From Bemisia tabaci (Eukaryota > Arthropoda > Insecta > Hemiptera > Aleyrodidae): a DNA stretch of 64,000 bases. This document shows, in pieces, positions 50,756 to 61,760 of the stretch. The number at the start of each line of letters is the position of its first letter. The first letter of the stretch is position 1. The position numbers and the translations under genes were made by a program. Where the stretch lies: the NCBI RefSeq assembly GCF_918797505.1, contig NC_092799.1, positions 27,404,382 through 27,468,381 of the forward strand, written 5' to 3'. The notes under the pieces were generated by a model. That model had not been told where the DNA came from and ran no database searches. It saw only the letters and a program-made list of their open reading frames with translations.

Positions 50756-50789
50756 CTTGCCATTTTTACCAGGGACCTACATCAAAAAG

Positions 50790-51605
50790 CAATAATTCAA
50801 AAGATAGCAGCTGACTTTTTATAAAATTCATAATTCCTAGCCCATTGAACTGATTTAATAACACATACATTAATGAAAAAAGTACTAAATCAGGTCCTGT
50901 ATGATACCTGAGTTTTGTTCGTGGCTTCCTTATATCAATAACATAATTGTAACAATAACTTACGCAAAAGTATTAAATATTGCAAAGAAAAACGGAGTAA
51001 TAGACTCACGGACAGGGCCGGGAGAGCGTACGGACAATTTAAGATAGGAAAAAACTTTCCCATAAGGCTTTGGTCCGTACTCTGTCTGCGCGGGTATAGG
51101 GAAGGTTCGCGCGGAACCGATAAATCCGTACGCTTGGGATCACTGGTAGGCGGCTAGTTTGGAGTGTTAAAAACTAACCCTTTCTTTTCCCGCGTGACGT
51201 TTGACATTAAAATATCGAGGGTTACAGAATGAACCTTCATTTTGATAAAATCATTGGCATTAGACTAGCATAACGCACGTACGAAGAACTGATCGGTGAT
51301 ATAACATTTCCTGGAAAAATCCCATGAGGGCCTAATAATAATCTCAGTTGCATTCACATTGCTGGCTTTACTCGGGGAATTCCACTGATTGGTAATTCAG
51401 GGTTTATAACAAGAAGCGTCATCAATTCATAAAGGATAAAGCTGAAAAAGTAGTCGACTGTGTGGTTGGATCGTTCATTAAAAAGACAAGCACGAGAAGT
51501 AAAGCGAATTTCTTTTAATAGTCAAACGAACCAATCATTATTACAACGAGAATTCACAGAATCGATATCAAAAGAACACTACAACTTAACAGAATGCTGC
51601 GTCTT
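50790..51605. other. Non-coding flank; ends in the LSE-gene 3' element
   Basis: No supported frame. From about 51440 the 3' flank of LSE copy 2 begins (GCTGAAAAAGTAGTCGACTG), uninterrupted here and therefore useful as the empty-site reference for the LINE in copy 1. Confidence 0.6.
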
Positions 51606-52760
51606 CTAATGTTTATGCCGGGAAAGACGGACTACCTCGAAATGCTCCTTTAGCTTCGGCATCATCAATCCCTTGTCCGGGTGATACATTTTCTCTTTCA
51701 CTCTTCTCTGTAATTTCATTAAGAGCATTGTTCTCCGAATTATTTTCTCTGGCAATTTACGTTTAAATTCATGCAAGAACTCACGTGTACACAGAAAATG
51801 TTGCTTCGCATCATGAAGTAGTTCCCTCCATTCAATCTTATCTTGAAATTCACGAATGAAACTCTCTGATAGTATTTGGTAGCGTGAGATATTCAACCAA
51901 TCCAATTTGTCTTGAAATTTACGGATGAACGATTCCGAGAGATCTTGATATTCGGAAATTGCACTCCAATCCATATTTTGAGAAAATTCAGTCATGAAAT
52001 TCACAGATAACTTTTGATTTCTACAAACAAGATACCAACCTACTTTGTGCGCAAATCGACGAATGAAGTTCTCTGATAGGCTCTGATGAAAAAAAATATC
52101 TTTCCAGACGAGCTTACTTTCGAACTCGAGTATAAAGCTTTCCGATAATATTTGATACGTCGCAATTACATTCCACTTAATTTTCGTTTCATTCTTGCGC
52201 ATAAAATCCTCTGATAAATTCTGATAAGCAGAAAGAAGACTCCAGTTGAGGTGTTCCTCAAACATAAGGATGAAATTCTCGGATAGTTTCTGATGAATAC
52301 TTATCGTGACCCAAAAAAATCCATGGTTTTTCCAAGTAGATTTTAAAAGAAAACTTTCCGACAAGTTCTGATATATATATAAATCGAAAGTACATTTTTC
52401 CTCGAATTCAGTAATGAAACTTTCCGAAAGAATTTGTGACCGAAGGATATTTCGCCAATCGACTCTTTTCTGAAATTCGCGTATGAAATTCTCCGACAAT
52501 TTCACGTGCTTTGAGATTTGTGACCAGCAAACTCTATCCTGTAAAAGACGAATGTCATCTTCGGTGATTTTAAAACATGCTTTTGCCCAATTTATCTCTT
52601 TTCTGGTCATGTAGAGGGGTAAGTCCTCCGCATGGAAATTTGAAAACCAAAATAATTCAGGTCGTACTTTTCGATAATACTTTTCAAGACCAGCGATATC
52701 AGTTTCGAAGTGGTCTGTTCTAGAACTGGAGATAGGACTATGAGTGTTTTGGTTTTGCAT
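51606..52760 (-). CDS. LSE-repeat protein, copy 2
   Basis: 384 aa from the ATG at 52760 (a TTG two codons earlier is in frame). Ten LSE repeats (for example KLSENFIREFQKRVDW, ILSESFITEFEEKCTFD, NLSEDFMRKNETKIKW) follow a divergent N-terminal part (FWFSNFHAEDLPLYMTRKE) and end in the conserved tail LPEKIIRRTMLLMKLQRRVK with YHPDKGLMMPKLKEHFEVV. It is intact, and its 3' and 5' flanks match copy 1, so the whole gene with about 1 kb on either side was duplicated. The differences concentrate in the N-terminal part and the middle repeats, as expected if these parts bind variable partners. Confidence 0.72.
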   Translation of the reverse strand: MQNQNTHSPISSSRTDHFETDIAGLEKYYRKVRPELFWFSNFHAEDLPLYMTRKEINWAKACFKITEDDIRLLQDRVCWSQISKHVKLSENFIREFQKRVDWRNILRSQILSESFITEFEEKCTFDLYIYQNLSESFLLKSTWKNHGFFWVTISIHQKLSENFILMFEEHLNWSLLSAYQNLSEDFMRKNETKIKWNVIATYQILSESFILEFESKLVWKDIFFHQSLSENFIRRFAHKVGWYLVCRNQKLSVNFMTEFSQNMDWSAISEYQDLSESFIRKFQDKLDWLNISRYQILSESFIREFQDKIEWRELLHDAKQHFLCTREFLHEFKRKLPEKIIRRTMLLMKLQRRVKEKMYHPDKGLMMPKLKEHFEVVRLSRHKH

Positions 52761-53041
52761 TTGCAATTGCCACTGTTGTAACTATTTACGAAATTGTTTT
52801 TTAAAATCCCAATGAAATTCCGTATATACTATACGGATTTCACGAGGTAATCACCGGAATCACTTGGCGTTAGATTCAGAAATAGACACAATTTGTTATT
52901 ATTCCATGCGTCAAACCACTAACACCGATATCGAACAAGCGATCAAATAACAATTTCGATATTGCTAATTTTTCTAATTTAACAATCTGATGATAAAAAT
53001 AACTGTCAAAAGTTCGGCTTCGTGCGAATTTACGCCACGAA

Positions 53042-53299
53042 TTACATCGATTGAACGAACAGATTAGTTAAACACTTACACTTCCGGAGGAGGGAACACT
53101 GTGTTACTTGAATGTTTACTAGATCTGTAATGATGCTTTCGGATGCGATTAGTTTAATATTAGTAAAATTCGTAATCGTTAATATCTTAACTCTCTCATC
53201 TATGGAATCAGTTTCTTTTCCTTTAATGTTAATGACCACTGATTGACCGAGAGGCAAGTTCCAAGCCTTCAGAAAGTGCCACTGACGATTCGCCGTCAT
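53042..53299 (-). other. Conserved small frame upstream of LSE copy 2
   Basis: An 85-codon frame (ATG 53299) containing QWHFLKAWNLPLGQSVVINI and NFTNIKLIASESIITDLVNI. The corresponding part of copy 1 (about 48620-48880) keeps most residues but has a stop, and parts of it recur near 62050 and 62640. It may be an old coding exon, a 5' untranslated exon or chance. Its first codons run into the neighbouring tandem repeat. Confidence 0.35.
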
Positions 53300-53905
53300 T
53301 CGCACCTAAAAAATTCAGTAGTCTACGCGCACAGAGGAAAATGAAAATTAATCGTTTTGAAAGGCCCTTTGAATCGGCTTTCCAACGGTTTATTGAGTTT
53401 ACCTGAGAATCGATATTATCGCGAGATACAGGCCGTTAAAAACTGTCCTTTTTCGCACTAATTGAGGTCCACTGTCATTCGCACCTAAAACATTCAGTAG
53501 TCGACGCGCACACAGGAAAAGGAAAATTACATGTTTTGAAAGCCCTATTAATAGGCTTTCCAACGGTATACTGATTTTACCTGAGAATTGATTCTATCGG
53601 GAGATACAGGCCGTTAAAAACTGTCCTATTTCGCACTATTTGAGGTCCGCCGTCATTCACACCTAAAAAATTCAGTAGTCGACGCGCACACAGGAAAATG
53701 AAAATTACATGTTTTGAAAGCCCTTTGAATAGGCTTTCCAACGGTAAATTGATTTTACCTGAGAATTGATTCTATCGCGAATTACAGGCCGTCATAAACT
53801 GTCCTTTTCCGCACTATTTGAGGTCCCCCGTCAATCGCACCTAAAAAATTCAGTAGTCGACGCGCGCAATTTTGAAAAATTCAAAATGCCGGCGCCCGGA
53901 GGACC
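53290..53905. repeat. Tandem repeat, about 179-bp unit (first block)
   Basis: Unit starts near 53292, 53471, 53649 and 53828, each with GTCATTCGCACCTAAAA, TTCAGTAGTC, GGCTTTCCAACGG and GATACAGGCCGTTAAAAACT. The block ends in AATTTTGAAAAATTCAAAAT and GCCGGCGCC. No coding function; satellite-like host DNA. Confidence 0.85.
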
Positions 53906-54470
53906 AACCACCTTATGGAATTCGACACTTTACTTGGATTCGCGATCAAAACGGGCCCATTGCATATGTCATACTGATAACACTATTCAATCTTGCGGAT
54001 TCTCTTATGAAAATTAAACTTCTCGATAGCATAGTGGAGAGAATTATGGGTCATAAAATCCTCTAATTATCTCCACACCGCTCCACACGAGTTTATGGAA
54101 GTCGACACTTTGCTTGGATTCGCGATCAAAACGGGCCCATTGCATGTGCCATACTGATGACACTATTCAATCCTACGGATTCTCTTATGAAAATTAAACT
54201 TCTCGGATGCATAGTGTAGAGAATTATGGGTCATAAAATCCTCTAATTATCTCCACACCGTTCCACACGAGCTTATGGAACTCGACACTTTGCCTGTATT
54301 CGTGATCAAAACGGGCCCATAGCATGTCTCATACTGATCGCACCATTCATTCCTGCAGATTCTCTTATGAAAATTAAACTTCTCGGAAGCATAGTGGAGA
54401 GAATCATAGGTCATAAAATCCTCTAAATATCTCCACACCGCTCCACACCATCTTATGGAACTCGCCTCTA
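53906..54470. repeat. Tandem repeat, about 180-bp unit
   Basis: Three units, at about 53912, 54093 and 54273, share TTATGGAA, TCGACACTTT, GATCAAAACGGGCCCAT, GATTCTCTTATGAAAATTAA and CTCCACACCGCTCCACAC. A fourth partial start near 54453 breaks off. It is unrelated in sequence to the blocks on either side. Confidence 0.85.
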
Positions 54471-54544
54471 TGCGCGGTAGTCGACGTATTGCTGTAGGTT
54501 GAGATCGGCGGCATGTTAGTCCCTTCATTGCACCGGAATACAAC

Positions 54545-55045
54545 CCTACCTACAGCGAGATACAGGCCGTTAAAAACTGTCCTTTTTCGCACTAATTGAG
54601 GTCCACCGTCATTCGCACCTAAAACATTCAGTAGGCGACGCGCACACAGGAAAATGAAAATTACATGTTTTGAAAGCCCTTTGAATAGGCTTTCCAACGG
54701 TATACTGATTTTACCTGAGAATCGATTCTATCGGGAGATACAGGCCGTTAAAAACTGTCCTTTTTCGCACTATTTGAGGTTCGCCGTCATTCACACCTAA
54801 AAAATTCAGTAGTCGACGCGCACACAGGAAAATGAAAATTACATGTTTTGAAAGCCCTTTGAATAGGCTTTCCAACGGTACCTAAATTGATTTTACCTGA
54901 GAATTGATTCTATCGCGAGATACAGGCCGTCATAAACTGTCCTTTTCCGCACTATTTGAGGTCCCTCGTCAATTGCACCTAAAAAATTCAGTAGTCGACG
55001 CGCGCAATTTTGAAAAATTCAAAATGCCGGCGCCACGAGGACCAA
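54545..55045. repeat. Tandem repeat, about 179-bp unit (second block)
   Basis: Repeats the first block, with units near 54606, 54783 and 54968 and the same GCCGGCGCC end. The 180-bp array therefore sits between two copies of the same block, as after insertion or duplication. Confidence 0.85.
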
Positions 55046-55300
55046 CCATTTTTCCTAAAGTTAAAATGACCATTTTCGGGTTTCTTCAACACCTAGGAAT
55101 CGAAAAAAGTTGGTTTGGTTCGAAGGACAAACCATTACACAAAATTTGTTGTGATGTGTACCTAATTGGCATTAGACTAACATATCGTAAGTATGGAGAA
55201 TTGGTCTGAAACTAAAACATTTACAGAAGAAATTCCATAAGGTCTAAAAGTAACTTCAACAATGTTGGCTTTAACCGGAGAATTTCACCGATAAAAAAAG
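55046..55300. other. Non-coding flank of an LSE copy
   Basis: Contains GGCATTAGACTAACATATCG and CCGGAGAATTTCACCGATAA, which also precede the 3' flanks of other LSE copies (for example near 51260, 56515 and 59175). Part of the repeated unit. Confidence 0.5.
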
Positions 55301-55455
55301 ATAAGCTGAGAAGTAAAGCGAATATCTTTTATTATAGAAACAAATTGATTATCATTACAACGAGAATTAACAGAATAAATTTCAATAAATATTACAGGAT
55401 AACAGCATGCCATCTTTTATTTCTTAAGCCACGAAAGACCAGCTACCTCACGGAA
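55301..55455 (-). pseudogene. Remnant of an LSE gene: 3' flank and last codons only
   Basis: The 3' flank (AAGTAAAGCGAATATC, ATCATTACAACGAGAATTAA, ATAACAGCATGCC) leads into the stop and the last codons of the family (about 55424-55452), after which similarity is lost at a run of A. The remainder of this copy has been deleted or replaced. Confidence 0.7.
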
Positions 55456-56680
55456 AAAAAAGGCCTGTTACCCGAGCGGACTAGTCCGGACTGGTGCAGG
55501 AAAGTTCTTGTGAATACAGCGCTATAGATGGTTACAGGGGTTGACGACTGTAATAGTACCTGTGAATTTGATGGTCACTATGCCAAAGTGGACAACTGCG
55601 AATGTCTCGCTAAGACGAACGCATTGTTCCTCCGCTGACCCATGCTCCTTCCCTCTATATTATGAAGTCGTCGGTTTTAGGATTCTCGGGCATCCCTCGT
55701 ACCTGGCGCCGCCCGTCCTTCTCAGTCACTCCAGCGAGGTCCGCTGTGAATACCGGAAGTCCTGATCGTTAATGTGAGCTTATTCGTTATTTAGATCAGG
55801 CCAGAACAAGCTTTGTAGCAAAGCTAGGACTGATGCAATCACAGTACCGAATTTCTTTTTCTTCCTTCTTCCCTCTTAACCCTGCTGCTCCAGGGATCCT
55901 CGGGTTTTCGCTGGCCATTAGACCAGTTATTATCCGTTGAGAAAGCTCTTGTTCCTACATAGGAAAAAGAGTTTATTAGTTCTTCAGGTTCGCATCCGTT
56001 TTAGCATTTTCGTACTTCCCGTTCATGCGCAGTTCATGATGTAAGTCCGAAACCCAAAAAATTTTTGCAATCAAGATCTGGTGTCCAGTATCAGTTTCCG
56101 TTTGATTTCGATATTTTCCTCGAAAGATGAGAGTGTTTTAAAAAAGCTGTCAGGCGTCAAAGCCGTTCAAAAGATCAAAGATGTGTGTGTTTATCAGTCA
56201 TTGAACACCGTCATGAATTTTCTACCTGGAGGGACCCACTGTATTACGTTCTGGGCAACCTAGTTTCAGCCATTCCCTGCACATGCCTATAGCATACCTA
56301 CCGATTGCTTGGTCATTACATAGTGCACAATCTTCCCTTCGACGCCCGTTGTTTCAAATTGTTTGCGTATTATATAAATTGTCACTAAACCAACCACTTC
56401 CGCTGAAATCAGACCCTTCTTTTCCCCGTATGTAACGTTTGGCATTATAGCATTGAAGATTACCTACAGGATGGGCTGTCTCATGAATGAAGTAACTGGC
56501 ATTAGAGTAGCATTTCACATGTACGAGGAACTGATCGATAAATAAGACATTTATCGAAAAATCCCATAAAAACCTAAAAGTAACATCGGCTCCTCAGGTG
56601 CATTGTTGCTTTTAACCGGAGAATTTCACCAATAACTCAAGGATTTCACCGAAGAGTCTCATCACTTCATAAATGATGAG
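55456..56680. other. Non-coding stretch, partly duplicated
   Basis: About 56223-56410 is repeated near 58822-59065 (CCTGGAGGGACCCAC, GCCTATAGCATACCTACCGA, ATCTTCCCTTCGACGCCCGT). No supported gene is visible. It belongs to the large duplicated unit of the LSE cluster. Confidence 0.5.
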
Positions 56681-56841
56681 GCTGAAAAAGTAGTTGACTG
56701 AGTGGTTGTATCGGTCAATAAAAAGACAAGCACGAAAGTAAAGCTAATATATTTTATTAGATAAAGAGAGTAATTATCATTACGACGAGAATTGAGAAAA
56801 TCGAATTTAATTACCATTACAAGATAACAGCATGCCACCTT

Positions 56842-57999
56842 TTATTTCTTATGCCAGGAAACACTGGTTGCCTCAAAATGCCTCTTTAGCTTCGGCACCA
56901 TCAATCCTTTGTCCGGGTGATATATTTTCTTTTTCACTCTTCTTTGTAATTTTATTAAAAGGAGTGTCCTCCGAATTATTTCCTCCGGCAGTTTGCGTCT
57001 AAATTCCTGCAGGAACTCACGTGTAAAAAGACAAGATGGCTTCCGGTGATGACGCAGTGACTCCCAATGAAACTTATGTTGAAATTCACGAATGAAACTC
57101 TCTGATAATGTTTGGTTGCATGAGATATTCCACCAATCCAATTTGTCTTGAAATTTACGGATGAACGGTTCCGAGAGATCTTGATGTTTGGAAATAACCG
57201 ACCAACACATTTTGTGTGAAAATTCAGTCATGAAATTCACAGATAACTTTTGTCGCATACAAATAATAAACCAGTTTACTTTGTACAGAAATTGACGAAT
57301 GAAGTCCTCTGATAGCCTCTGATAAAAAAGAATAATTGACCAGCTGAATTTTTCTTCGAACTCCAGTATAAAGTTCTCCGATAAAAGTTGGTACCTCCCG
57401 ATCGGTAACCAAGAAATTTTCGCTTCATTCTTGCGCATAAAGTCTTCTGATAAATGTTGATGTATAGAAATGTTTGTCCAATCGAGTTGTTCCTCATACT
57501 TAAGGATGAAATCCTCGGATAGTTTTTGATGAACACTTATCTTCTCCCAAAAAGATGCATAACCTTTCGGTATTGAATTTACAAGGAAACTTTCAGACAA
57601 CTTTTGATATATATATAAATCAAAAGTCAATTTTTCCTCGAATTCAGTAATGAAACTTTCCGAAAGAGTTTGAAACTGAACGATCATTTTCCAATCGACT
57701 TTCTTTTGAAATTCACGAATAAAACTCTCCGACAACTTCACATACCGTGAGATTTGTGACCAGCAAACTCTATCCTGTAAGAGACGAATATCATCTTCGG
57801 TGATTTCATAGAATGCATTTGCCCAGCTTATTTCTTCTTCTGACATGCAGATAGTTAAATGCGCCTTATTTTTATTAAATCCTTTACAAAATAAATGCGG
57901 CAGTATTTTTTGACAGTGCCTTGCAAGAGGGACGATATCATTTTTGATTTTGTCTTTTCGAGAACTAGAGAAGGGACAATGAGTGTTTTGGTTTTGCAT
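56842..57999 (-). CDS. LSE-repeat protein, copy 3
   Basis: 385 aa from ATG 57999. The N-terminal part differs (KILPHLFCKGFNKNKAHLTI), then come ten LSE repeats. The first two (from LLQDRVCWSQIS through VQFQTLSESFITEFEE) are nearly identical to copy 1, which suggests recent exchange between copies. The tail LPEEIIRRTLLLIKLQRRVK with YHPDKGLMVPKLKRHFEA is kept. Intact. No targeting signal is seen, so the protein is probably cytoplasmic or nuclear. Confidence 0.72.
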   Translation of the reverse strand: MQNQNTHCPFSSSRKDKIKNDIVPLARHCQKILPHLFCKGFNKNKAHLTICMSEEEISWANAFYEITEDDIRLLQDRVCWSQISRYVKLSESFIREFQKKVDWKMIVQFQTLSESFITEFEEKLTFDLYIYQKLSESFLVNSIPKGYASFWEKISVHQKLSEDFILKYEEQLDWTNISIHQHLSEDFMRKNEAKISWLPIGRYQLLSENFILEFEEKFSWSIILFYQRLSEDFIRQFLYKVNWFIICMRQKLSVNFMTEFSHKMCWSVISKHQDLSEPFIRKFQDKLDWWNISCNQTLSESFIREFQHKFHWESLRHHRKPSCLFTREFLQEFRRKLPEEIIRRTLLLIKLQRRVKKKIYHPDKGLMVPKLKRHFEATSVSWHKK

Positions 58000-59520
58000 A
58001 TTTCCAATTGCGACCGTTGTATCCTTTTAAGGATTTAATTTCCAAAATCCCTATGAAAAGGTGTAAATACTACATTCACAGATAAGCACATTTCATAACG
58101 GTCCCATACGGTTCAGACACGAACACTGATATCGAGCGATCGAATAATGATTCTAATAATGCAAATGTTCCCAAATGTAACTATCTGACGATTGAAATAA
58201 CTTTCAAAAGTTTGGCTTCACACGAACTTACGCCACGAATCACTCCGACTGAATGAAGAGATTAGCTAAACAGCTGCAACTTTGGTGGAAGAAGCACTGC
58301 GTTCGTTGAATGATTAATGAACAACCACAGAACTCGGCGACTACTACAATATCGTAACGAGCCACGGAGGATAGCCGGAACGAGCCTTCGTGGCTCGTCC
58401 GGGAAGACGATTTCAAAAAAGAACAACCACCTTGAGAAGGAATAAATTATCAGCTCGGCGGGCACCCCGCACAACTCCAAACTCTACATTAGCTTATTAT
58501 TCCGACAAAAAAAGAGGATTAACCCATGAAAGGGATGAATCCAATAAACACTTACATTTTTAGAAAAAGTTAAACTGCGACGCGCTCGTGATGTCCACAA
58601 CTTGACAACGACAGACGACTACCACTCTCTCTCTCCTCTCGCACTAGGTTTGCTGTAGTTCCGGCCGCTCTCTCTACTCTGACTCTGGCGGGAACTTCAA
58701 ACTGTGGGTGACTGGCTGCTTCATTAATAGATTCGTAATGATACATGCGAATGTGTTCCATCTCTCTATCTTTCACGGATGCTCTCTACCCTTCGTTTGG
58801 CTGGACGCCTTCTCCTTTGCCTACCTGGAGGGACCCACGACTGCAATACCTTATTCCGCAACCTGGTATTAGCCATTTTCTGTATATGCCTATAGCATAC
58901 CTACCGATTGCTGGGTTATAATATCGTTCACAATCTTCCCTTCGACGCCCGTTGTCTCAAATTGTTTGCGTATTATTTTTTGTTTATAAGATTCGCCCGT
59001 AAGAGGGCTTGGCCTTAGTGCCTAGCACAAATAGCCACTATTGCGTATTATTTAAATTGTCACTAAACCAACTAGCTCCGCTGAAATCTGAACTTTTTAA
59101 CCCCGTATGTAACGTTTGGCATTAAAGCATTGAAGATTACAAGATGGGCTGTCCCATGAATGAAGTAATTGACTTAGACTAGCATATCGAAAGTACGAGG
59201 AACTGATCGAAAAATAAGACATTTACCGGAAAAATTCCGTACCTAAATACCTAAAAATAACATCAGCTCCTTAGGTAAATTGCTGCCATTAACCGGAGAA
59301 TTTCACCAATAATTCAAGGTTTTCACCGAGGAGTCTATACCAGTTCATGAAGAATGAAGCAAAAAAAGTAGTTGACTAAGAGGTTGAATTGTTCATCAAA
59401 AAGAAAAGCTCTAGATGTAAAGCGAATATATTTTACTAGACAAACGAACTGATAATCATAATAACGAGAATTAACAGAATAGATTTTAATAAACATTACA
59501 GAATAACAGCATGTTATCTT
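58000..59520. other. Flanks of LSE copies 3 and 4
   Basis: The 5' flank of copy 3 is only partly like those of copies 1 and 2. 58822-59065 repeats 56223-56410, but with a 65-75 bp insertion (about 58977-59045, with TATAAGATTCGCCCGTAAGA) bounded by TTGCGTATTATTT and TGCGTATTATTT; a related piece lies at about 49350. The 3' flank of copy 4 starts near 59362. No supported gene. Confidence 0.5.
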
Positions 59521-59797
59521 TTATTTCTTATGCCTGGAAAGACCGGCTACCTCGAAATGCTCTTTTAGCTTCGGCACCATTAATCCTTTGTCCGGGTGAT
59601 ACAGTTTCCCTTTTACTCTTCTCTGTAATTTTATTAAAAACAGTGTCCTTTGGATTGTATTTTCCGGCAGTTTCCATATAAATTCTTGCAAGAACTCGCG
59701 TGTACAAAGAAAACGTTGCTTCGTATTATAAAGTAGTGCCTTCCACTCAAACTTATCTTGAAATTCACAAATGAAACTCTCTGATAATGTTTGGTGG

Positions 59798-60047
59798 TAT
59801 GGCCAAAGACCAGAAGTGCAAGTGGTGCTCTAGGCGTGGTGGCTCTAAGAAGAGACGTTGAAAAGGGCAAGCCGGCCGGCTGCGAGATGTCCGCTGGGAT
59901 GAATGACGTGGCCCGTGTGGCTGACGGGAGCGGAGTGATCAGAGACGGTGAGGTCACGGCATATGTAGCCGCGGTTGAGATTGCGTCGGCCAATCAGGAG
60001 CGAGCATGGGCTGCGTCGCCAGAGGTGTGCGGTGATTGGCCGCCACA
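59798..60047 (-). repeat. LTR of the TRIM-like element (3' LTR)
   Basis: 250 bp, highly similar to the LTR at 60626-60875 with a small number of substitutions. Their divergence gives an age for the insertion. Confidence 0.9.
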
Positions 60048-60625
60048 GTACTTCCCTGTGGTTGAGACGGAGTCTCTGTGGGTGGTTGGAAAAATGAGTG
60101 ATGAAATTGGGTGTTGGAGTGGTGACAAGATTGGAAAATGTGTGTAAAGTGGATGGAAAGTTGAGGATTGAGTGAGTAATGATGGAAAGTTTGAGGGTTT
60201 GATTGAGTGATGATGGAGAGTTGAGGGTTGATTGAGTGGTGGGAAGTAGAAGGTGTGTGTCAGCGTGCCGGGGAGCGCCATTCGACCCGGGTGACACACG
60301 GTTGAAGTTTTGTGACCATCATCTTTCCGGGCAAAGAGGTTGATGCTCGGGACAACAAGTTGGGAACGTGCTGTGTTCTGCGGCAACTTGCTGGAGCGCG
60401 TTGATTTGCGCGGCGGAGAGAGATGGATACGATGCGATGATGATGCTGGAAGCTTTCAATGCTCATGCTACGATGATCAAATATGACTGTTCCAGTGAGA
60501 GATTTGAATTGGAGTGCTTGGGTGCAGTTGACTTGAGAGAAGGTTGAGCGTGTTCTTGAGGTGAGGTTGCGAGATTGAAGTGAATTAGAAGGCTGAGCGT
60601 GTTCACTCACGTCGGGAGTCACCAA

Positions 60626-60875
60626 TATGGCCAAAGACCATAAGTGCAAGTGGTCCTCTAGGCGTGGTGCCTCTAAGAAGAGCCGTTGAAAAGGCCAAGC
60701 CGGCCGGCTGCGAGTTGTCCGCTGGGATGAATGATGTGGCCCGTGTGGCTGACGGGAGCGGAGTGATCAGACACACTGAGGTCACGGCATATGTAGCCGC
60801 GGTTGAGATTGCGTCGGCCAATCAGGAGCGAGCATGGGCTGCGTCCCCAGAGGTGTGCGGTGATTGGCCGCCACA
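60626..60875 (-). repeat. LTR of the TRIM-like element (5' LTR)
   Basis: 250 bp, next to the primer-binding site on the minus strand. Contains a GGCCAATCA-type CCAAT motif. Confidence 0.9.
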
Positions 60876-61760
60876 GTGGCATGAGATATTCCACCAACTC
60901 AATTTGTCTTGAAATTTACGGATGAACGGTTCCGAGAGATTTTGATATTCGGAAATTGCTGTCCAATCCATATGGTGTGAAGTTCAGTCATGAAATGTAC
61001 AGATAGCTTTTGACATTCACAAATAATATCCCAGTCTACTTTGTACACAAATCGAGGAAGGAAGTTCTCTGATAGTCTCTGATGGAGAAACATATCTCTC
61101 GAGATGAGTTTTTTTTTTCGAACTCCAGTATACAGCTTTCCGATAGAAGTTGTTTCCTCGCGATCCAAAACCAATGAATTTTCGCTTTATTCTTGCGTAT
61201 AAAATCTTCTGATAAATCTTGATTTACAGAAATGAAACTCCAATCGAATTGTTTCTCAAACTTAAGGATGAAATCCTCGGATAGTTTCTGATAACGACTT
61301 ATCGCTAACCAAAAATTTAATGAGTTCCTCCAAACCGACTTCAAGAGGAAACTTTCCGACAAGCTCTGATTTACTATTGATCCAATACCTAATTCTTTCT
61401 CGAAAACAGCAATAAAACTTTCCGAGAGAGTTTGAAACCTAACGATCAGTTTCCAATTGACCTTATTTTGAAATTTGCGTATGAAATCCTCTGACAATCT
61501 CACGTGCCGTGAGATTTGTAACCAACGAACTCTATCCTCTAAAAGACGAATATCATCCTCAGAAAGTTTATAACGTGCTTTTGCTCGTTCTTTCTTTTCG
61601 CCTCTCAAGGAGATGGTTAATTCCCCTAAACGGAAGTATGGGCACTCAAATAAATGAGGTAGTCTTTCTCGATAATGTCTTTCAAGATTAGCGAAGATAT
61701 CACTTTCAAATTATCTGTTCGAGAACGAGCGTTGGGACAATAAGTGTTTTGGTTTTGCAT

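Larger units (their letters stand above)
49524..50789. mobile_element. Non-autonomous DNA transposon with terminal inverted repeats
   Basis: CCCTGGTAAAAATGGCAAGT at 49541 and its exact complement ending at 50774 form inverted ends, with weaker similarity further out (GATGATAGGT against GATGTAGGT). CAATAATT occurs at 49516-49523 and 50790-50797 and would be an 8-bp target duplication. The 1.27-kb inside has no transposase; it holds an AT-rich tract (49850-50270), a 5S-derived SINE and a long inverted repeat. An 8-bp duplication fits hAT, P or Merlin elements, and I cannot choose among them. Confidence 0.7.
59798..60875 (-). mobile_element. Non-autonomous LTR retrotransposon (TRIM-like), 1078 bp
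   Basis: Two 250-bp LTRs (59798-60047 and 60626-60875) flank 578 bp without a coding frame. The target duplication GTGG lies at 59794-59797 and 60876-60879. On the minus strand the LTR runs TGTGGCGG to GGCCATA, followed after one base by TGGTGACTCCCGACGTGAG (60607-60624), a primer-binding site that pairs with a tRNA 3' end. Lacking gag and pol, it must have moved with proteins from a related Gypsy- or BEL-type element. Confidence 0.88.
59521..61760 (-). pseudogene. LSE-repeat gene copy 4, inactivated
   Basis: It starts at the ATG at 61760 (QNQNTYCPN) but shifts frame near 61710, shifts again at a T run near 61110 (after LLSESCILEFEKK), and is split by an LTR element at 59798-60875. The C-terminal part resumes at 59797 and ends at the family stop at 59521. 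The N-terminal body (KLSEDDIRLLEDRVRW onwards) is still well conserved, so the loss is fairly recent. Confidence 0.85.

Noticed and set aside
59791..60912. ORFs of 72-150 codons in the TRIM-like element
   Set aside because: The same frames occur in both LTRs, with no gag or pol motif; they are non-coding LTR by-products.
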